Below, in pieces: positions 1 to 10,243 of a DNA stretch of 64,000 bases. The position numbers and the translations under genes are program-made. Location of the stretch: contig NZ_JBBIUQ010000004.1 of the NCBI RefSeq assembly GCF_037440165.1, positions 62,001 through 126,000 of the forward strand, written 5' to 3'. The stretch comes from Ignavibacterium sp037440165. GTDB lineage: Bacteria > Bacteroidota > Ignavibacteria > Ignavibacteriales > Ignavibacteriaceae. Position 1 is the first letter of the stretch. Every line of letters starts with the position of its first letter. The notes under the pieces are model-generated. The model made no database searches. It saw only the letters and a list, made by a program, of their open reading frames with translations, and was not told where the DNA came from.

Positions 1-617
1 ATTATAAAGTCCTGCCACACTTAAATAATTTTGCAAAGGATTCTTTAATATTAGAACTTGGTTGTGGACCAGGTTATCTTCTAGACTATTTGAAATTAAA
101 TGGCTTTAATAATATTACAGGAGTTGATATTTCTCAGGAACAAGTTGAATTAGCTAATTCAAAAGGGCATCATGTACTGCTGGATGATATTTTTAATTAT
201 TTTAGAAACTCATCAGATAAATTTGATATCATTTTTGCTTTTGATTTGATTGAACATTTTACGAAAGATGAACTGCTCGAATTGACTAATTTAATATTTA
301 ACTCACTTAGTGATGCCGGATTATTTATAATCAGAACTCCAAATGGACAGGGTTATTTTTCAGGACATATAATTTATGGTGATCTTACTCATCAAACTAT
401 TTTTACACCTAATTCTCTAACTCAGCTGCTCGCTAACGCAGGTTTTAATAATATTGATTTTAGTGAAAACGCTCCCGTTAAAAAAAATCTTACGGGAATA
501 GTTCGGGCAACTTTGTGGAGCGTAATCAAATCGATTTTAAATTTTACTTTGATGATTGAAAATGGTGGTTCACAAAAAATTTGGACAAGAGATTTTTATT
601 GTTTTGCAAAAAAGTGA
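1..617 (+). CDS. SAM-dependent methyltransferase, 5' end missing
   Basis: The reading frame is open from base 3, so the gene starts upstream of the window; the first in-frame TTG (90) is not the real start, because the SAM-binding motif LELGCGPGY lies before it at about bases 48-77. Later class I motifs are FDIIFAFDLIEHF (post-I/II region) and SDAGLFIIRTPNG. It resembles the Methyltransf_11/23 type that modifies sugars or lipids in polysaccharide clusters. The substrate is unknown. It sits 14 bp before a flippase gene, so it is probably part of the same operon. Confidence 0.8.
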   Translation, partial: YKVLPHLNNFAKDSLILELGCGPGYLLDYLKLNGFNNITGVDISQEQVELANSKGHHVLLDDIFNYFRNSSDKFDIIFAFDLIEHFTKDELLELTNLIFNSLSDAGLFIIRTPNGQGYFSGHIIYGDLTHQTIFTPNSLTQLLANAGFNNIDFSENAPVKKNLTGIVRATLWSVIKSILNFTLMIENGGSQKIWTRDFYCFAKK

Positions 618-631
618 TTTGAAATCAGGAT

Positions 632-2167
632 ATGAAAAAGATCTCATCTATAGGTACTGCTGCAATTGTTTTAACCTTATTTGGATTTCTGAGTAAAGCA
701 ACTGGATTTTTCAGAGAAATTTTATTTGCTAATTATTTTGGTCTCTCTCGCGATTATGAATTTTATCTCGTTGCTTCCATAATTCCAATTACTTTAAATT
801 CAATTTCACTATATATCTATCAGAATTATTTTATTCCTACTTATTCGAGACAAAATCAAGATGATAATGAAAAGGCATCACAATTTGTAAAAAGAGTTTT
901 AATAAATTCATTATTTATCTCAGTTGTTTCATTATTGATTTTAATAATCTTCAGGATACAGATATTAGAAGTATACATTGGCACACAATTCATCTCGAAA
1001 AAAACAGAATTACTTTTTATCATTTTTAGTTGTACAGTTCCATTCGGAATAATTTCAGGATTTCTTACTGCTTATTTACAAACAAAATTTAATTTTAAAT
1101 CACCTGCAATTGCTGGCTTAATGCTTAATATATTTACTATAATAGCTCTACTGGTTTTCAAAGAAAGTAATATCATAATTATTGCTTTGGCATATTTTGC
1201 AGGAATATTTGTACAGACAGTAATTCTCTTTAAAGTATCTAAAATTTGGCAAATAGTTCTTCAAAAATTTCAGAATCCACTGACGGGATTTGTTTCTCAG
1301 AATTCACCGATCATTTGGATAATCTTAATAGAAGTTATTGGCCAACTTTATGTTTTATCCGACAGATATTTTTTGTCTAAAGTTGACCAAGGTGGAATTG
1401 CCGCTATAAATTATGCAACAACCATTTTTCTTCTGCCAATTTCAATCATTACTATCTCAATATCTACTGCAATACTTCCCAAATTTTCTCAACTAGCATC
1501 CTCAAAACTGGATTCAGAACTTAAAACAAAACTTAGTACAGCATTAACTAATACTTCTTTAATTTTTATTCCAATAACATTCCTTTTTATTTTTTTCGGA
1601 AGAGAAGTAATAAGAATTTTATTTGAACGTGGCAATTTTAATTTTCAAAGTACACAGATGACTTATGAAGTTTTATTTTATCTTTCATTAAGTTTACTTT
1701 TTTATAGTCTTTACGGAATTCTAAATAAAATATTTTATGTATATGAAATGGTGAGAACTCTATTTTTTGTGACTGTTCTTGGGGTCTGTGTCAAGTTACT
1801 ATTTAATTTTATTCTTGTCGATTCTATGAAGCAGAATGGTTTGGTAATATCAACTTCATCAAGTTATATATTTTTCTTTATAATGAGTGTACTGATTATT
1901 CATAGGAGATTAAAAATTCTTGACATAAAAAACATATTTAAAAAAATATTATTCTATACTTTTAATGGATTATTCTCTTTAACTATTACTAAAATATTGA
2001 TTGTACTGGTTAACTCTGATTCCTTTTTATTTGATTTTATCAAAATCATTTTATTCTTATTAATATTTTACACAAATAACGTCTTGCTCAATGATGCTTA
2101 TCAAAAAAAATTGTTCGATGAATTAATCAGAATTATACCACAAAGTAATTTTATCCGGAATAAATGA
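632..2167 (+). CDS. MurJ/MVF-family flippase in polysaccharide cluster
   Basis: A 511-residue polytopic membrane protein with about 14 hydrophobic segments. The N-terminus (FGFLSKATGFFREILFANYFG) and mid-protein segments such as ISTAILPKFSQLA match the MVF (MurJ) family, which flips lipid-linked sugars from the cytoplasmic to the periplasmic leaflet. Its place inside a glycosyltransferase cluster suggests that it exports an undecaprenyl-linked repeat unit rather than being the essential lipid II flippase; that is inference. ATG start with AGGA just upstream; its stop overlaps the next start by 4 bp (ATGA). Confidence 0.8.
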   Translation: MKKISSIGTAAIVLTLFGFLSKATGFFREILFANYFGLSRDYEFYLVASIIPITLNSISLYIYQNYFIPTYSRQNQDDNEKASQFVKRVLINSLFISVVSLLILIIFRIQILEVYIGTQFISKKTELLFIIFSCTVPFGIISGFLTAYLQTKFNFKSPAIAGLMLNIFTIIALLVFKESNIIIIALAYFAGIFVQTVILFKVSKIWQIVLQKFQNPLTGFVSQNSPIIWIILIEVIGQLYVLSDRYFLSKVDQGGIAAINYATTIFLLPISIITISISTAILPKFSQLASSKLDSELKTKLSTALTNTSLIFIPITFLFIFFGREVIRILFERGNFNFQSTQMTYEVLFYLSLSLLFYSLYGILNKIFYVYEMVRTLFFVTVLGVCVKLLFNFILVDSMKQNGLVISTSSSYIFFFIMSVLIIHRRLKILDIKNIFKKILFYTFNGLFSLTITKILIVLVNSDSFLFDFIKIILFLLIFYTNNVLLNDAYQKKLFDELIRIIPQSNFIRNK

Positions 2168-3126
2168 ATTTATCACATTTTGTAAATAAAGCTTTAGTAT
2201 TCTTAAATCCTGAAAAAGCAACTTACTGGCATACAATCACAAGATGTGCTATCGATTCTAAGCCGAATCAGCTTGGAAGATATTATCTGAATTTTGAATC
2301 CAAGTTAAACTATCCTGAAAAAATGGACTCGAATGGTATCCCTTTTTGGAAGACAGATAACGAACCATATTTTCATCATCCAATTGTTATAGCGCAATAT
2401 GCACTTGGTATTTTTGAGCATCTTTACCAGAAAAATTTTAGTGATAAAGAGTTAGAAAAAAAATTTTTACTTCAGGCAGAATGGTTAAAAAATAATTTCG
2501 TAGAAAATGATTGTGGAAAGATTTGGAATATTTATTATGATATTCCTTTGTACGGAATAAAAAAACCCTGGTATTCAGCACTTGCTCAGGGTGAAGCAGT
2601 TTCAGTACTAACCAGATCTTATTTATTAACAAAAGATGAATCATATTTAAGTTTAGCTGAAGATGCAATCGAACCATTTTTTATTGATGTGAGTAAAGGA
2701 GGATTGTTAGCTTACTTCAACTCACTGCCTATTTACGAAGAGTATCCTTCAAAAATCAAAACGGTTGGAGTTTTGAATGGATTTATTTTTTCTCTTTTTG
2801 GTTTATACGATTTACAAATAACTATACAAAGTAAAAAATCAACCGAATTATTCCAGCAGGGAATTGATTCTCTAAAAAAATTACTTCCATATTATGACAC
2901 TGGTTATTGGGCAAGATATTATTTATTTGATTATCCCAAAGAATATGTTGCTTCGTTCACATATATATCGATAATGTATGAACAACTTAAATCACTTTAC
3001 TACCTGACAGGTGAAAAAATATTTTTAGATTACTCGTTGAAATGGGAAAATTACGCACACAATAGAATAAATAAATTAAGAGCCCTCCTTAAAAAAATAT
3101 TTTATGCTAATACTCTTAAGAAATGA
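2164..3126 (+). CDS. D-glucuronyl C5-epimerase C-terminal-like protein
   Basis: 320 residues, cytoplasmic looking, no signal peptide. The motif KPWYSALAQGEAVSVLTR (about residues 137-154) and the helical repeats after it resemble the alpha/alpha-toroid C-terminal domain of D-glucuronyl C5-epimerases (C5-epim_C), enzymes that turn glucuronate into iduronate in heparosan-like chains. A Tyr-rich stretch (GYWARYYLFDYPKEY, about 248-262) lies where the eukaryotic enzymes carry catalytic tyrosines. It overlaps the flippase by 4 bp and the GT9 gene by 4 bp, so it belongs to the cluster. Whether it epimerises, cleaves or only binds a uronic-acid polymer is not shown. Confidence 0.65.
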   Translation: MNLSHFVNKALVFLNPEKATYWHTITRCAIDSKPNQLGRYYLNFESKLNYPEKMDSNGIPFWKTDNEPYFHHPIVIAQYALGIFEHLYQKNFSDKELEKKFLLQAEWLKNNFVENDCGKIWNIYYDIPLYGIKKPWYSALAQGEAVSVLTRSYLLTKDESYLSLAEDAIEPFFIDVSKGGLLAYFNSLPIYEEYPSKIKTVGVLNGFIFSLFGLYDLQITIQSKKSTELFQQGIDSLKKLLPYYDTGYWARYYLFDYPKEYVASFTYISIMYEQLKSLYYLTGEKIFLDYSLKWENYAHNRINKLRALLKKIFYANTLKK

Positions 3127-4229
3127 GAAGTTCTGTTAAATACTATGAAATATTGTCGAAAAATATTTTGCTGCATAGAATGTTGCAGTTAGTTTTAGAT
3201 TTAGTATTTAAGCTAATAAGGATAATTGCTAAAATTCTTCCGCTTAAAAGAGAAAACATCTGTGTAATTGCAATTCATAAACTTGGGGATAGCATTTTCA
3301 CTTTTGATGCACTTAATTCAATCAAAAAATTTTATGGTGATGATGTTTATGTTATCTGTAGCACTGATGCTGAACCAATTTTTGAATTAGTTCATAGGAA
3401 AAATTTTTTATTGTCAATTCCCAAAAATTATTTTCATTTTGGTGATAGATATCTGGACATAAAAGCAAGAAAATTACTAAGATCGCTAAAGCCAAAGGTC
3501 ATAATAGATTTAACCGGAGTGATGACCTCTGCGAGTTTGATTTTCAGTTCAAGAGCAAAAAAAATTTTTGGATTTAACAGAAAAATTTTCAGAAATATCT
3601 ATGATAACTTCACGGGGTTTAATTTAGGAAATCATTCAAGAGAAATTTATATAAATGCAATTAAGCATGTTATTCCTATAGTTGATTTTAATTATGATCA
3701 TAACTGCGCGGACGAATCAGATAAAATTCTCATTGCTCCTTTTGCTGGTTGGAAATCCAAAGAATGGCCTCTGATGAGATATATTGAGTTAGCAATAAGA
3801 CTTAAGAAAAAATACAAAGTTCATATCGTATTTGATAACAGAACCATCTCAGAAACTTTGAAGAACTATTTAAATGATAATCAAATTAATTTCATTAAAG
3901 TTGAACATGTAAGCGAGTTGATAAAAGAAATTGAAAGTTGTACACTTTTGATTGGGAATGATTCCGGACCAGTGCAGATTGCTGCTTTGCTGGGAAAATA
4001 TACTTTTAGTATTTATGGACCGACAAATCCCAAATTTCATTTGCCAAAAGGAGAAAAACATTTTTACATTCAAAAAAAAATAGTTTGTACACCTACATCA
4101 GACGAAAGATTGTGTTTTACTGACGGTGGTAAAAATGGCTGCCCGGCATTTGAGTGCTTAAATTTACTATCGGTTGATGATGTTTATAATACTTTAAAAG
4201 CCAATTTATTATCTGAAATATTTTTTTGA
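3123..4229 (+). CDS. Glycosyltransferase family 9 (heptosyltransferase-like)
   Basis: 368 residues. The N-terminal VIAIHKLGDSIFTFDAL is the GT9 glycine loop, and LIGNDSGPVQIAALLGKYTFSIYGPTNP (in two parts around residues 275-303) is the family's nucleotide-sugar signature with D-S-G-P. GT9 enzymes (WaaC/WaaF type) add heptose or other sugars to LPS core or surface glycans at the inner membrane. The C-terminus has several Cys (CTPTSDERLCF, NGCPAFEC) as in many GT9 proteins. It overlaps the preceding gene by 4 bp. The sugar donor cannot be told from sequence. Confidence 0.85.
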   Translation: MRSSVKYYEILSKNILLHRMLQLVLDLVFKLIRIIAKILPLKRENICVIAIHKLGDSIFTFDALNSIKKFYGDDVYVICSTDAEPIFELVHRKNFLLSIPKNYFHFGDRYLDIKARKLLRSLKPKVIIDLTGVMTSASLIFSSRAKKIFGFNRKIFRNIYDNFTGFNLGNHSREIYINAIKHVIPIVDFNYDHNCADESDKILIAPFAGWKSKEWPLMRYIELAIRLKKKYKVHIVFDNRTISETLKNYLNDNQINFIKVEHVSELIKEIESCTLLIGNDSGPVQIAALLGKYTFSIYGPTNPKFHLPKGEKHFYIQKKIVCTPTSDERLCFTDGGKNGCPAFECLNLLSVDDVYNTLKANLLSEIFF

Positions 4230-4256
4230 GATTAATAATTTACATAGAGTTAAATA

Positions 4257-5651
4257 GTGCCAGTATCTGATTTTAAAAAAAATTTATTCCTGTCAATACT
4301 TCTAGCAATATTGTTTAGTTTACTTTCAATAAATTACATTTTGGTGTTAGCTACCTTAATCGTATTTCTCTCATATATTTTTCTAAATGAAAAACTGTTT
4401 GTATTGCTCAGTATAATTGTTTTTATTTCAGCCGTCGGGGAAGATTTGCAAATGTATAGAGATATCTTTACAATTTCTGCGCTTCTATTGCTGTCTTTCT
4501 TTTTCTTAAAGAAATTTGGATTAGATATTAATGAATATCCAAAACCACCTAAGCTCGCTAAATGGTTGATTAGCATAATCTTTGTTACAGTTCTTTTTTC
4601 AACATCAATATCAGGTTTAAATAGCGAAAGTATTGGTGCTTTATTTAGGACTTCTATCTTTTTTTTAATAATCTATTTTTATTATGCCTTTATAGCTTCG
4701 AAAACAGGTGATTCCAATGTATATTACTTATTGCTAGGACTTTTTATATCGAGCTTAGTTTTATCTATATCAGTATATTACGATTTTGTCCGTTCAAGTT
4801 TTGCGTTGTTCATCTTCGATATTCTTATAACACGATGGGCTGGTGCCTTCGGAAATCCGAATTCTTTAGCATTAGTAGTATCAATTAATATAATATTTAT
4901 AATAGTATTATTTTATTCCGTAAAAGTTAGTAGAAAAATTAAATTAACTATTCTTCCTATTTTGTTATTAAACTTTGGAATAATTTTATTCCTTACGAAT
5001 TCAAGAGCTGCGATTTTAAGTCTGATCTTGTCATTAATATTTCTGCTTTACCAGTTAGAAAAAAAAATTATTATCTATTTAATTTCATTAACATTCATAC
5101 TTTTTATCATTTATTTGACCACTCCATTTCTACAAGAATTGGTAAATATTTATTTAAGATTGGAGACTGTCAGTCAAAGGGACTATCTCTGGAAGGCGGG
5201 ATTGGATATGGTTTCAGACTATCCTTTATTTGGTGTAGGACCTGAACAATATCCAAAATATTTTTATACATATATTCCTACTTCAGGATCTTATTTTTTC
5301 AATTTATACATAATACTTCAAAAACCCCACCCTCATAATTATTCACTCTGGATGATTGCTGAAAATGGAATTTTGGGATTAGTTACTGCATTATCAATTT
5401 TTGGATTTTATTTTTATATGTCGGCTAAACTAATTAAATGGAATCGTAATAACAGAGATGAAAAATTTCTTTTTGCAGTTGGATTATTTTCAGTTGGTAT
5501 TCTAGTTTTTGTCAGATCATTTTTTGAAGTGGAGGGAATATTTTCATATGGATTTATATCAAGAGATTTACCATTCTGGATTTCATACATTATTCTTACT
5601 TTTTTTTATAATCAGAACCTCAATGAATTACATTTAAAAAATGATACATAA
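4257..5651 (+). CDS. O-antigen ligase/polymerase family membrane protein
   Basis: 464 residues with about 10-12 membrane segments and a large periplasmic loop around residues 300-370 containing HPHNYSLWMIAENGILGL, the hallmark of the Wzy_C (O-antigen ligase WaaL / polymerase Wzy) family. The preceding GVGPEQYPKYF also fits. It would either polymerise repeat units or ligate the glycan to lipid A or a protein in the periplasm; family membership alone does not decide. GTG start; the 3' end overlaps the next glycosyltransferase by 11 bp. Confidence 0.8.
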   Translation: MPVSDFKKNLFLSILLAILFSLLSINYILVLATLIVFLSYIFLNEKLFVLLSIIVFISAVGEDLQMYRDIFTISALLLLSFFFLKKFGLDINEYPKPPKLAKWLISIIFVTVLFSTSISGLNSESIGALFRTSIFFLIIYFYYAFIASKTGDSNVYYLLLGLFISSLVLSISVYYDFVRSSFALFIFDILITRWAGAFGNPNSLALVVSINIIFIIVLFYSVKVSRKIKLTILPILLLNFGIILFLTNSRAAILSLILSLIFLLYQLEKKIIIYLISLTFILFIIYLTTPFLQELVNIYLRLETVSQRDYLWKAGLDMVSDYPLFGVGPEQYPKYFYTYIPTSGSYFFNLYIILQKPHPHNYSLWMIAENGILGLVTALSIFGFYFYMSAKLIKWNRNNRDEKFLFAVGLFSVGILVFVRSFFEVEGIFSYGFISRDLPFWISYIILTFFYNQNLNELHLKNDT

Positions 5652-6762
5652 AATAAAAATACTGCTATTATCAGATCCGTCATCTTCTCACACAGTTAAA
5701 TGGGCTAATAGTTTATCCAAAAACGGCATCGAAGTTTATCTGTTTGGATTGAGCACAGATAATCCGATTGGATATGATCCAAAAGTTAATCTCATTTCAG
5801 AGCCAATACCTTCTGAAATTAAATCACAATCAGATGGATCACTTCAGAAAAGTATTTATCTTAAAGTACTTCCTAAAATTAAGTCACTCATTAAAAAAAT
5901 TAATCCTGAAATACTGCATTCTCATTATGCCTCGAGTTATGGTCTTTTGGGTACTTTAACAGGCAAAAAGCCATTTGTAGTTTCAGTCTGGGGAAATGAT
6001 GTTTTTGATTTTCCAAAAAAATCTTTCATCCATAAAAAAATACTTCAATATGTTCTGAAAAAAGCTGACCGAATTTATTCAACAAGTAAAGTAATGGGAG
6101 AAGAAACCAACAAGTACACTCAAAAAGAAATTCGGATAATTCCTTTTGGTGTTGATACTCACGTTTTCAAACCGTTTGAGGTAAAGAAAATATTTGAAGA
6201 AAATACTTTAGTTATTGGTTGTGTAAAATCGTTGTCATTTAAATATGGAATAGAGTATTTGATTGATGCATTTCAAATCATCAAAAAAAAATTACCTGAA
6301 AGAAAAATTAAGTTATTGTTGGTTGGTGATGGCTTATTAAAAAATGATCTTATGAACAGAGCAAAAAAAAATAATATAGATAATGATGTAGTATTTTTTG
6401 GAGCAGTTCCGCACTCAAAAGTGCCAGAAATGTATAATATGATTGATATAGCAGTTTTCCCCTCTGTATGGGAGAGTTTTGGTGTTTCAAATCTTGAAGC
6501 TGCTTCTTGTGGAATTCCTCAAGTTGCATCAAATGTTGGCGGATTCCCTGAAATAATTGAAGATGCTAAAACAGGCATTTTGGTCGAACCAGCAAATCCA
6601 ACTTCTATTGCTGAACAGGTCATTAAATTAATAAACGACGAAGATATTAGAATAAAAATGGGTAAAGCAGCGAGAGAAAAAGTAATCACAGAATTTGATT
6701 GGAATAAAAATGTTGTTCAGATGATAATTGAATATGAAAAAATTTTAAGCGAAAGAAAATAA
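5641..6762 (+). CDS. Glycosyltransferase family 4
   Basis: 373 residues with GT-B fold signals: an N-terminal domain (LLSDPSSSHTVKWANSL) and a C-terminal Glycos_transf_1 domain with LLVGDG, VVFFGAVPHSKVPEMYN and the donor-binding E-x7-E (ESFGVSNLEAA, about residues 278-288) followed by GIPQVASNVGGFPEII. A retaining transferase that probably adds one sugar of the repeat unit on the cytoplasmic face. It overlaps the polymerase gene by 11 bp and lies 3 bp before asparagine synthetase, so it is co-transcribed. Confidence 0.9.
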   Translation: MIHKIKILLLSDPSSSHTVKWANSLSKNGIEVYLFGLSTDNPIGYDPKVNLISEPIPSEIKSQSDGSLQKSIYLKVLPKIKSLIKKINPEILHSHYASSYGLLGTLTGKKPFVVSVWGNDVFDFPKKSFIHKKILQYVLKKADRIYSTSKVMGEETNKYTQKEIRIIPFGVDTHVFKPFEVKKIFEENTLVIGCVKSLSFKYGIEYLIDAFQIIKKKLPERKIKLLLVGDGLLKNDLMNRAKKNNIDNDVVFFGAVPHSKVPEMYNMIDIAVFPSVWESFGVSNLEAASCGIPQVASNVGGFPEIIEDAKTGILVEPANPTSIAEQVIKLINDEDIRIKMGKAAREKVITEFDWNKNVVQMIIEYEKILSERK

Positions 6763-6765
6763 ATT

Positions 6766-8604
6766 ATGTGCGGTATTTTCGGTGCAATTAGTTTTTCAGA
6801 TAATTTTAGTGTTAAAGACTTTAATAGATTTAAAGAGTTGACTGATCTTGTATCGTATCGGGGTCCTGATGCTTCGGCATATAAAGGATTTAATTCTAAT
6901 ACGAGATTAGTTGATATTAATAATTTTAACATTTTCTTCGGACATAGAAGACTCGCAATAATTGATCTTAGTGATGAAGGTGTTCAACCTTTATTTAGTG
7001 ATGATTGCTGGATTATTTTCAATGGAGAAATTTTTAATTACTTGGAATTGCGTGAAGAACTAAAATTCAAAGCTCATATCTTCACTACCAGCACAGATAC
7101 AGAAGTAATAATTAAAATTTACAAGGAGTATGGTTCTGATGGTTTTAACAAGTTAAACGGAATGTGGGCATTTGCTCTTTATGATTTGCAAAAAAATAAA
7201 ATAATTCTTTCACGTGACAGATTTTCAATTAAACCTTTTTTCTATTATAAAACAAAAGATAAATTTTTCTTTTCAAGTGAAATCAAACAACTTCTTCCAC
7301 TTCATAATTCTAAGGAGTTAGAAACAGAAAATTTCCTGATTTTTCTTCAGCAAGGTTTGCTTGAGCATAATGAAAAAACACTCTTTAAAAATGTTCAGAG
7401 AGTAAAACCTAAAACTAATATTATCATTGACTTGAATAATAACACAATCAGTGAGAGCAAATACTGGGATTACTCAAACACTCAATATGATGATAACGTT
7501 GAAAAAACTTTTTCTGAATTCAGAGAGTTATTCGTTGACAGCGTGAAAATAAGATTAAGAAGTGATGTAAAAGTTGGTTCGATGTTGAGCGGTGGTTTGG
7601 ATTCATCTACCATTACTTTCGCTGCTCTTCAATATAATTCAAATGAGTTGCAAACATTTTCTGTTGTTAGTGAAAATAAAAATTTTTCTGAAGAAGAGTT
7701 TATTGATGTTTTTAATTCACATTTCCCAAGTTCAAACAGAAAAGTAATTCTTAATACAAATACTCTTAAGGATAATATTGATGTCGTTCTTCATCATCAG
7801 GATGAGCCTTTTAACTATCTGATTCCAATTGCACATTATAATCTTATAAAAGCGCTGAAAGAGAACTCAGATATTATCGTGATACTGAATGGACAGGGAG
7901 GTGATGAAGTATTACTTGGTTATTTACGATTTTATTTTTTCTACTGGAAAAATCTTCTCAAAGAAAAAAAGCTGCTTAAACTAACAAACGAAATCTTATC
8001 TTCATTAATTAATCGAACAGCTTTGATACAGTTTCGATTGAATGCAGCAAAGAGATATCTCCCTCAAAAATTATTGTCATTAAAAGATTTTCTCATTCAA
8101 AAAACAGATTTGATACCAGTCTGGAGTTTTAACGATTTGAAAGAAGCTCAAACAAATGATATTGATTATTATTCAGTTCCTTTCCTGAATCGGTATGAGG
8201 ACAGAAATTCAATGGCTTTCTCAAAGGAAATCAGATTACCATTCCTTGATCATAGATTAGTTGAATTTCTGGTTAATATTCCTGTTGATAAAAAAATGAA
8301 AAATGGCTGGAGCAAGTATATATTGAGAAAGTCCTTTAAAGAACTTCCTGATAAAATCCGATGGCGAAGAGATAAAAAAGGATTTATTCTTCCCGAAGCT
8401 AATTGGCTTCGTGAAGATTTTAGAGATGAAATCAATTCTTATTTTAGCAGCAACGAAAATCTTCTTTCAAAATTTAATTTTGTAGATAGCAGAAAGTTTC
8501 TTGAATACTATCAGAGATTTTTAGCAGGCGATAAACTTATTCACAGCACTGATATTTCTAGATTTTTTATTGCTGAAAAATGGCTTCAAAAATATTTCAG
8601 TTAA
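6766..8604 (+). CDS. asnB: Asparagine synthetase (glutamine-hydrolysing)
   Basis: 612 residues, full length. MCGIFGAISF exposes the catalytic Cys2 of the class II glutamine amidotransferase domain; the synthetase domain has the PP-loop SGGLDSSTI near residue 275 and the ILNGQGGDEVLLGY motif. It makes asparagine from aspartate and glutamine with ATP. Copies inside surface-glycan clusters often act on sugar carboxylates or amino-acid decorations rather than on free aspartate; with a possible uronic acid pathway here, amidation of a uronate is an attractive but unproven option. Confidence 0.9.
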   Translation: MCGIFGAISFSDNFSVKDFNRFKELTDLVSYRGPDASAYKGFNSNTRLVDINNFNIFFGHRRLAIIDLSDEGVQPLFSDDCWIIFNGEIFNYLELREELKFKAHIFTTSTDTEVIIKIYKEYGSDGFNKLNGMWAFALYDLQKNKIILSRDRFSIKPFFYYKTKDKFFFSSEIKQLLPLHNSKELETENFLIFLQQGLLEHNEKTLFKNVQRVKPKTNIIIDLNNNTISESKYWDYSNTQYDDNVEKTFSEFRELFVDSVKIRLRSDVKVGSMLSGGLDSSTITFAALQYNSNELQTFSVVSENKNFSEEEFIDVFNSHFPSSNRKVILNTNTLKDNIDVVLHHQDEPFNYLIPIAHYNLIKALKENSDIIVILNGQGGDEVLLGYLRFYFFYWKNLLKEKKLLKLTNEILSSLINRTALIQFRLNAAKRYLPQKLLSLKDFLIQKTDLIPVWSFNDLKEAQTNDIDYYSVPFLNRYEDRNSMAFSKEIRLPFLDHRLVEFLVNIPVDKKMKNGWSKYILRKSFKELPDKIRWRRDKKGFILPEANWLREDFRDEINSYFSSNENLLSKFNFVDSRKFLEYYQRFLAGDKLIHSTDISRFFIAEKWLQKYFS

Positions 8605-9204
8605 ATGATACAGAACGAAATAAAAATACTTCAACTTAATAATGATGAAAATACTCTTGCTCAGTTTGTAAGATTACACAAATTGCTTTTCGATAAAGAG
8701 CACTTCACAGCATTATTTAATGAACAGTTATTAGAAAAATACTTTACAGAATTACTGTCAAAAAGTAGTTATAAAATTGCTGCATACCATAATGAAGAAA
8801 TGGTTGGTTATCTGATTGCCGGAGAAAATCTTGATAATGCACTTAAAAAATTTAGTAAAGAGAATTTCATTAAGATACTATTAGTGCTTTTATTGAACCC
8901 TCGTTTTTTATTTGAGAAAATTTCTGATGCATTGAGTAAATTTTTTTATCAGAGAAGAAAATCAAGTGCTCCAATGAGATTGTTTCTTATCGCATCAAAA
9001 CATAACGAAAACATAAAAGGTGTTGGGAAATTATTAGTAGAAAGTTTTGAAAATTATTTAATTGAGCATAATGTCAATACTTATGGTCTTTCAGTGAGAA
9101 AGCATAACAAAACTGCTATTGGTTTTTATAAAAAGATAGGTCTCAAAGAAGAATTCAGAAATCATAAATCTATATTTTTTATTAAGAAATTAAGTGAGAG
9201 ATGA
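8605..9204 (+). CDS. GNAT-family N-acetyltransferase
   Basis: 199 residues. The C-terminal half has the acetyl-CoA binding region (VGKLLVESFENYLIEH) and the closing GNAT motif RKHNKTAIGFYKKIGLKEE. The middle holds a hydrophobic insert (LLVLLLNPRFLFEKI, about 89-103), which may help it sit at the membrane. It directly follows asnB with no gap and overlaps the GT2 gene by 4 bp, so it probably acetylates an amino sugar or other cluster intermediate. Substrate unknown. Confidence 0.75.
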   Translation: MIQNEIKILQLNNDENTLAQFVRLHKLLFDKEHFTALFNEQLLEKYFTELLSKSSYKIAAYHNEEMVGYLIAGENLDNALKKFSKENFIKILLVLLLNPRFLFEKISDALSKFFYQRRKSSAPMRLFLIASKHNENIKGVGKLLVESFENYLIEHNVNTYGLSVRKHNKTAIGFYKKIGLKEEFRNHKSIFFIKKLSER

Positions 9205-10154
9205 TAACAGTAATTTGTCCTGTTTACAACGAAGAGGAATACATCGAAAATGTTTTAAAAATTTTTATTGAAGCCAAACCAGATGATAAAGAATTAATTT
9301 TGATCGATGGTGGTTCAACAGACAGAACCATTGAAATAATTAATGATTGGATGAATCGTTTTCCAAATATCAAATTGCTGCATAATAAAAATAAATTTGT
9401 GCCATTTGCATTAAATCTTGCAATCAAAAATTCAGTCGGAGACCCAATAATCCGGCTTGATGCACATACTACTTATGAAAAAAACTACTTTGAAAAAATT
9501 CTGGAAACATTTGAAAAAACTAATGCAGATATTGTCGGCGGTCCAATGAGAAAAATTGGTAAAACAGATTTTCAGAAAGCCGTGGCATATGCTACTACTT
9601 CTGTTTTCGGTATTGGCGATAGTAAAATTCATAAGGTAGATTATAATGGTGAATCCGATCATGTTTACCTTGGTGCCTGGAGAAGAAATTTGTTTGATGA
9701 AATTGGATATTTCGATGAGAGATTATTAAGAAATCAGGATGATGAATTTCACTACAGAGCAAAAAGTTTTGGTAAGAAGATTTATTTATCTTCTGAGATT
9801 ATCTCATATTACTACCCAAGGAAGAACTTTAAGAGCTTATTTACTCAATATTTTCAATATGGAGTTTTTAAACCATTAGTTTTGGAGAAAATAAAAAGTG
9901 AAATCAAAATCAGGCATCTAATCCCTGCTTTATTTTCTTTATACATTATACTGCTTCCGCTATTGATATTTTTGAACAAAATTTTCTTAATTCCCGTATT
10001 GATATATTTTTTTATAAATCTTATTTTCACAGTACAAAGCAGGGGAACTTTTAGACAGAGACTTTTAATATTCGTAATATATCTGATGATTCATTTTGCG
10101 TATGGTTTTGGCTCAATTTTGGGACTTTCCAAGCTATTTAAAAAAGATTTTTGA
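9201..10154 (+). CDS. Glycosyltransferase family 2 (ExoA-like), membrane-anchored
   Basis: 317 residues. The GT-A domain starts at once (VICPVYNEEEYIENVL), followed by LIDGGSTDRT, the DxD-like RLDAHTTY and the QDDEFHYRAKSFG motif. The last 80 residues contain two or three hydrophobic helices. This arrangement is like ExoA-type beta-glycosyltransferases of succinoglycan synthesis. It overlaps the GNAT gene by 4 bp. The 89 bp after it contains no clear terminator, so transcription may continue into the aminotransferase. Confidence 0.85.
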   Translation: MITVICPVYNEEEYIENVLKIFIEAKPDDKELILIDGGSTDRTIEIINDWMNRFPNIKLLHNKNKFVPFALNLAIKNSVGDPIIRLDAHTTYEKNYFEKILETFEKTNADIVGGPMRKIGKTDFQKAVAYATTSVFGIGDSKIHKVDYNGESDHVYLGAWRRNLFDEIGYFDERLLRNQDDEFHYRAKSFGKKIYLSSEIISYYYPRKNFKSLFTQYFQYGVFKPLVLEKIKSEIKIRHLIPALFSLYIILLPLLIFLNKIFLIPVLIYFFINLIFTVQSRGTFRQRLLIFVIYLMIHFAYGFGSILGLSKLFKKDF

Positions 10155-10243
10155 AAATTCACATAAATAATTAGATTGAAAGGCAAATTTTTCCGATTGT
10201 TTAAAATCACTTACAATCACAGATTTCAAAAAGAATTTATTTT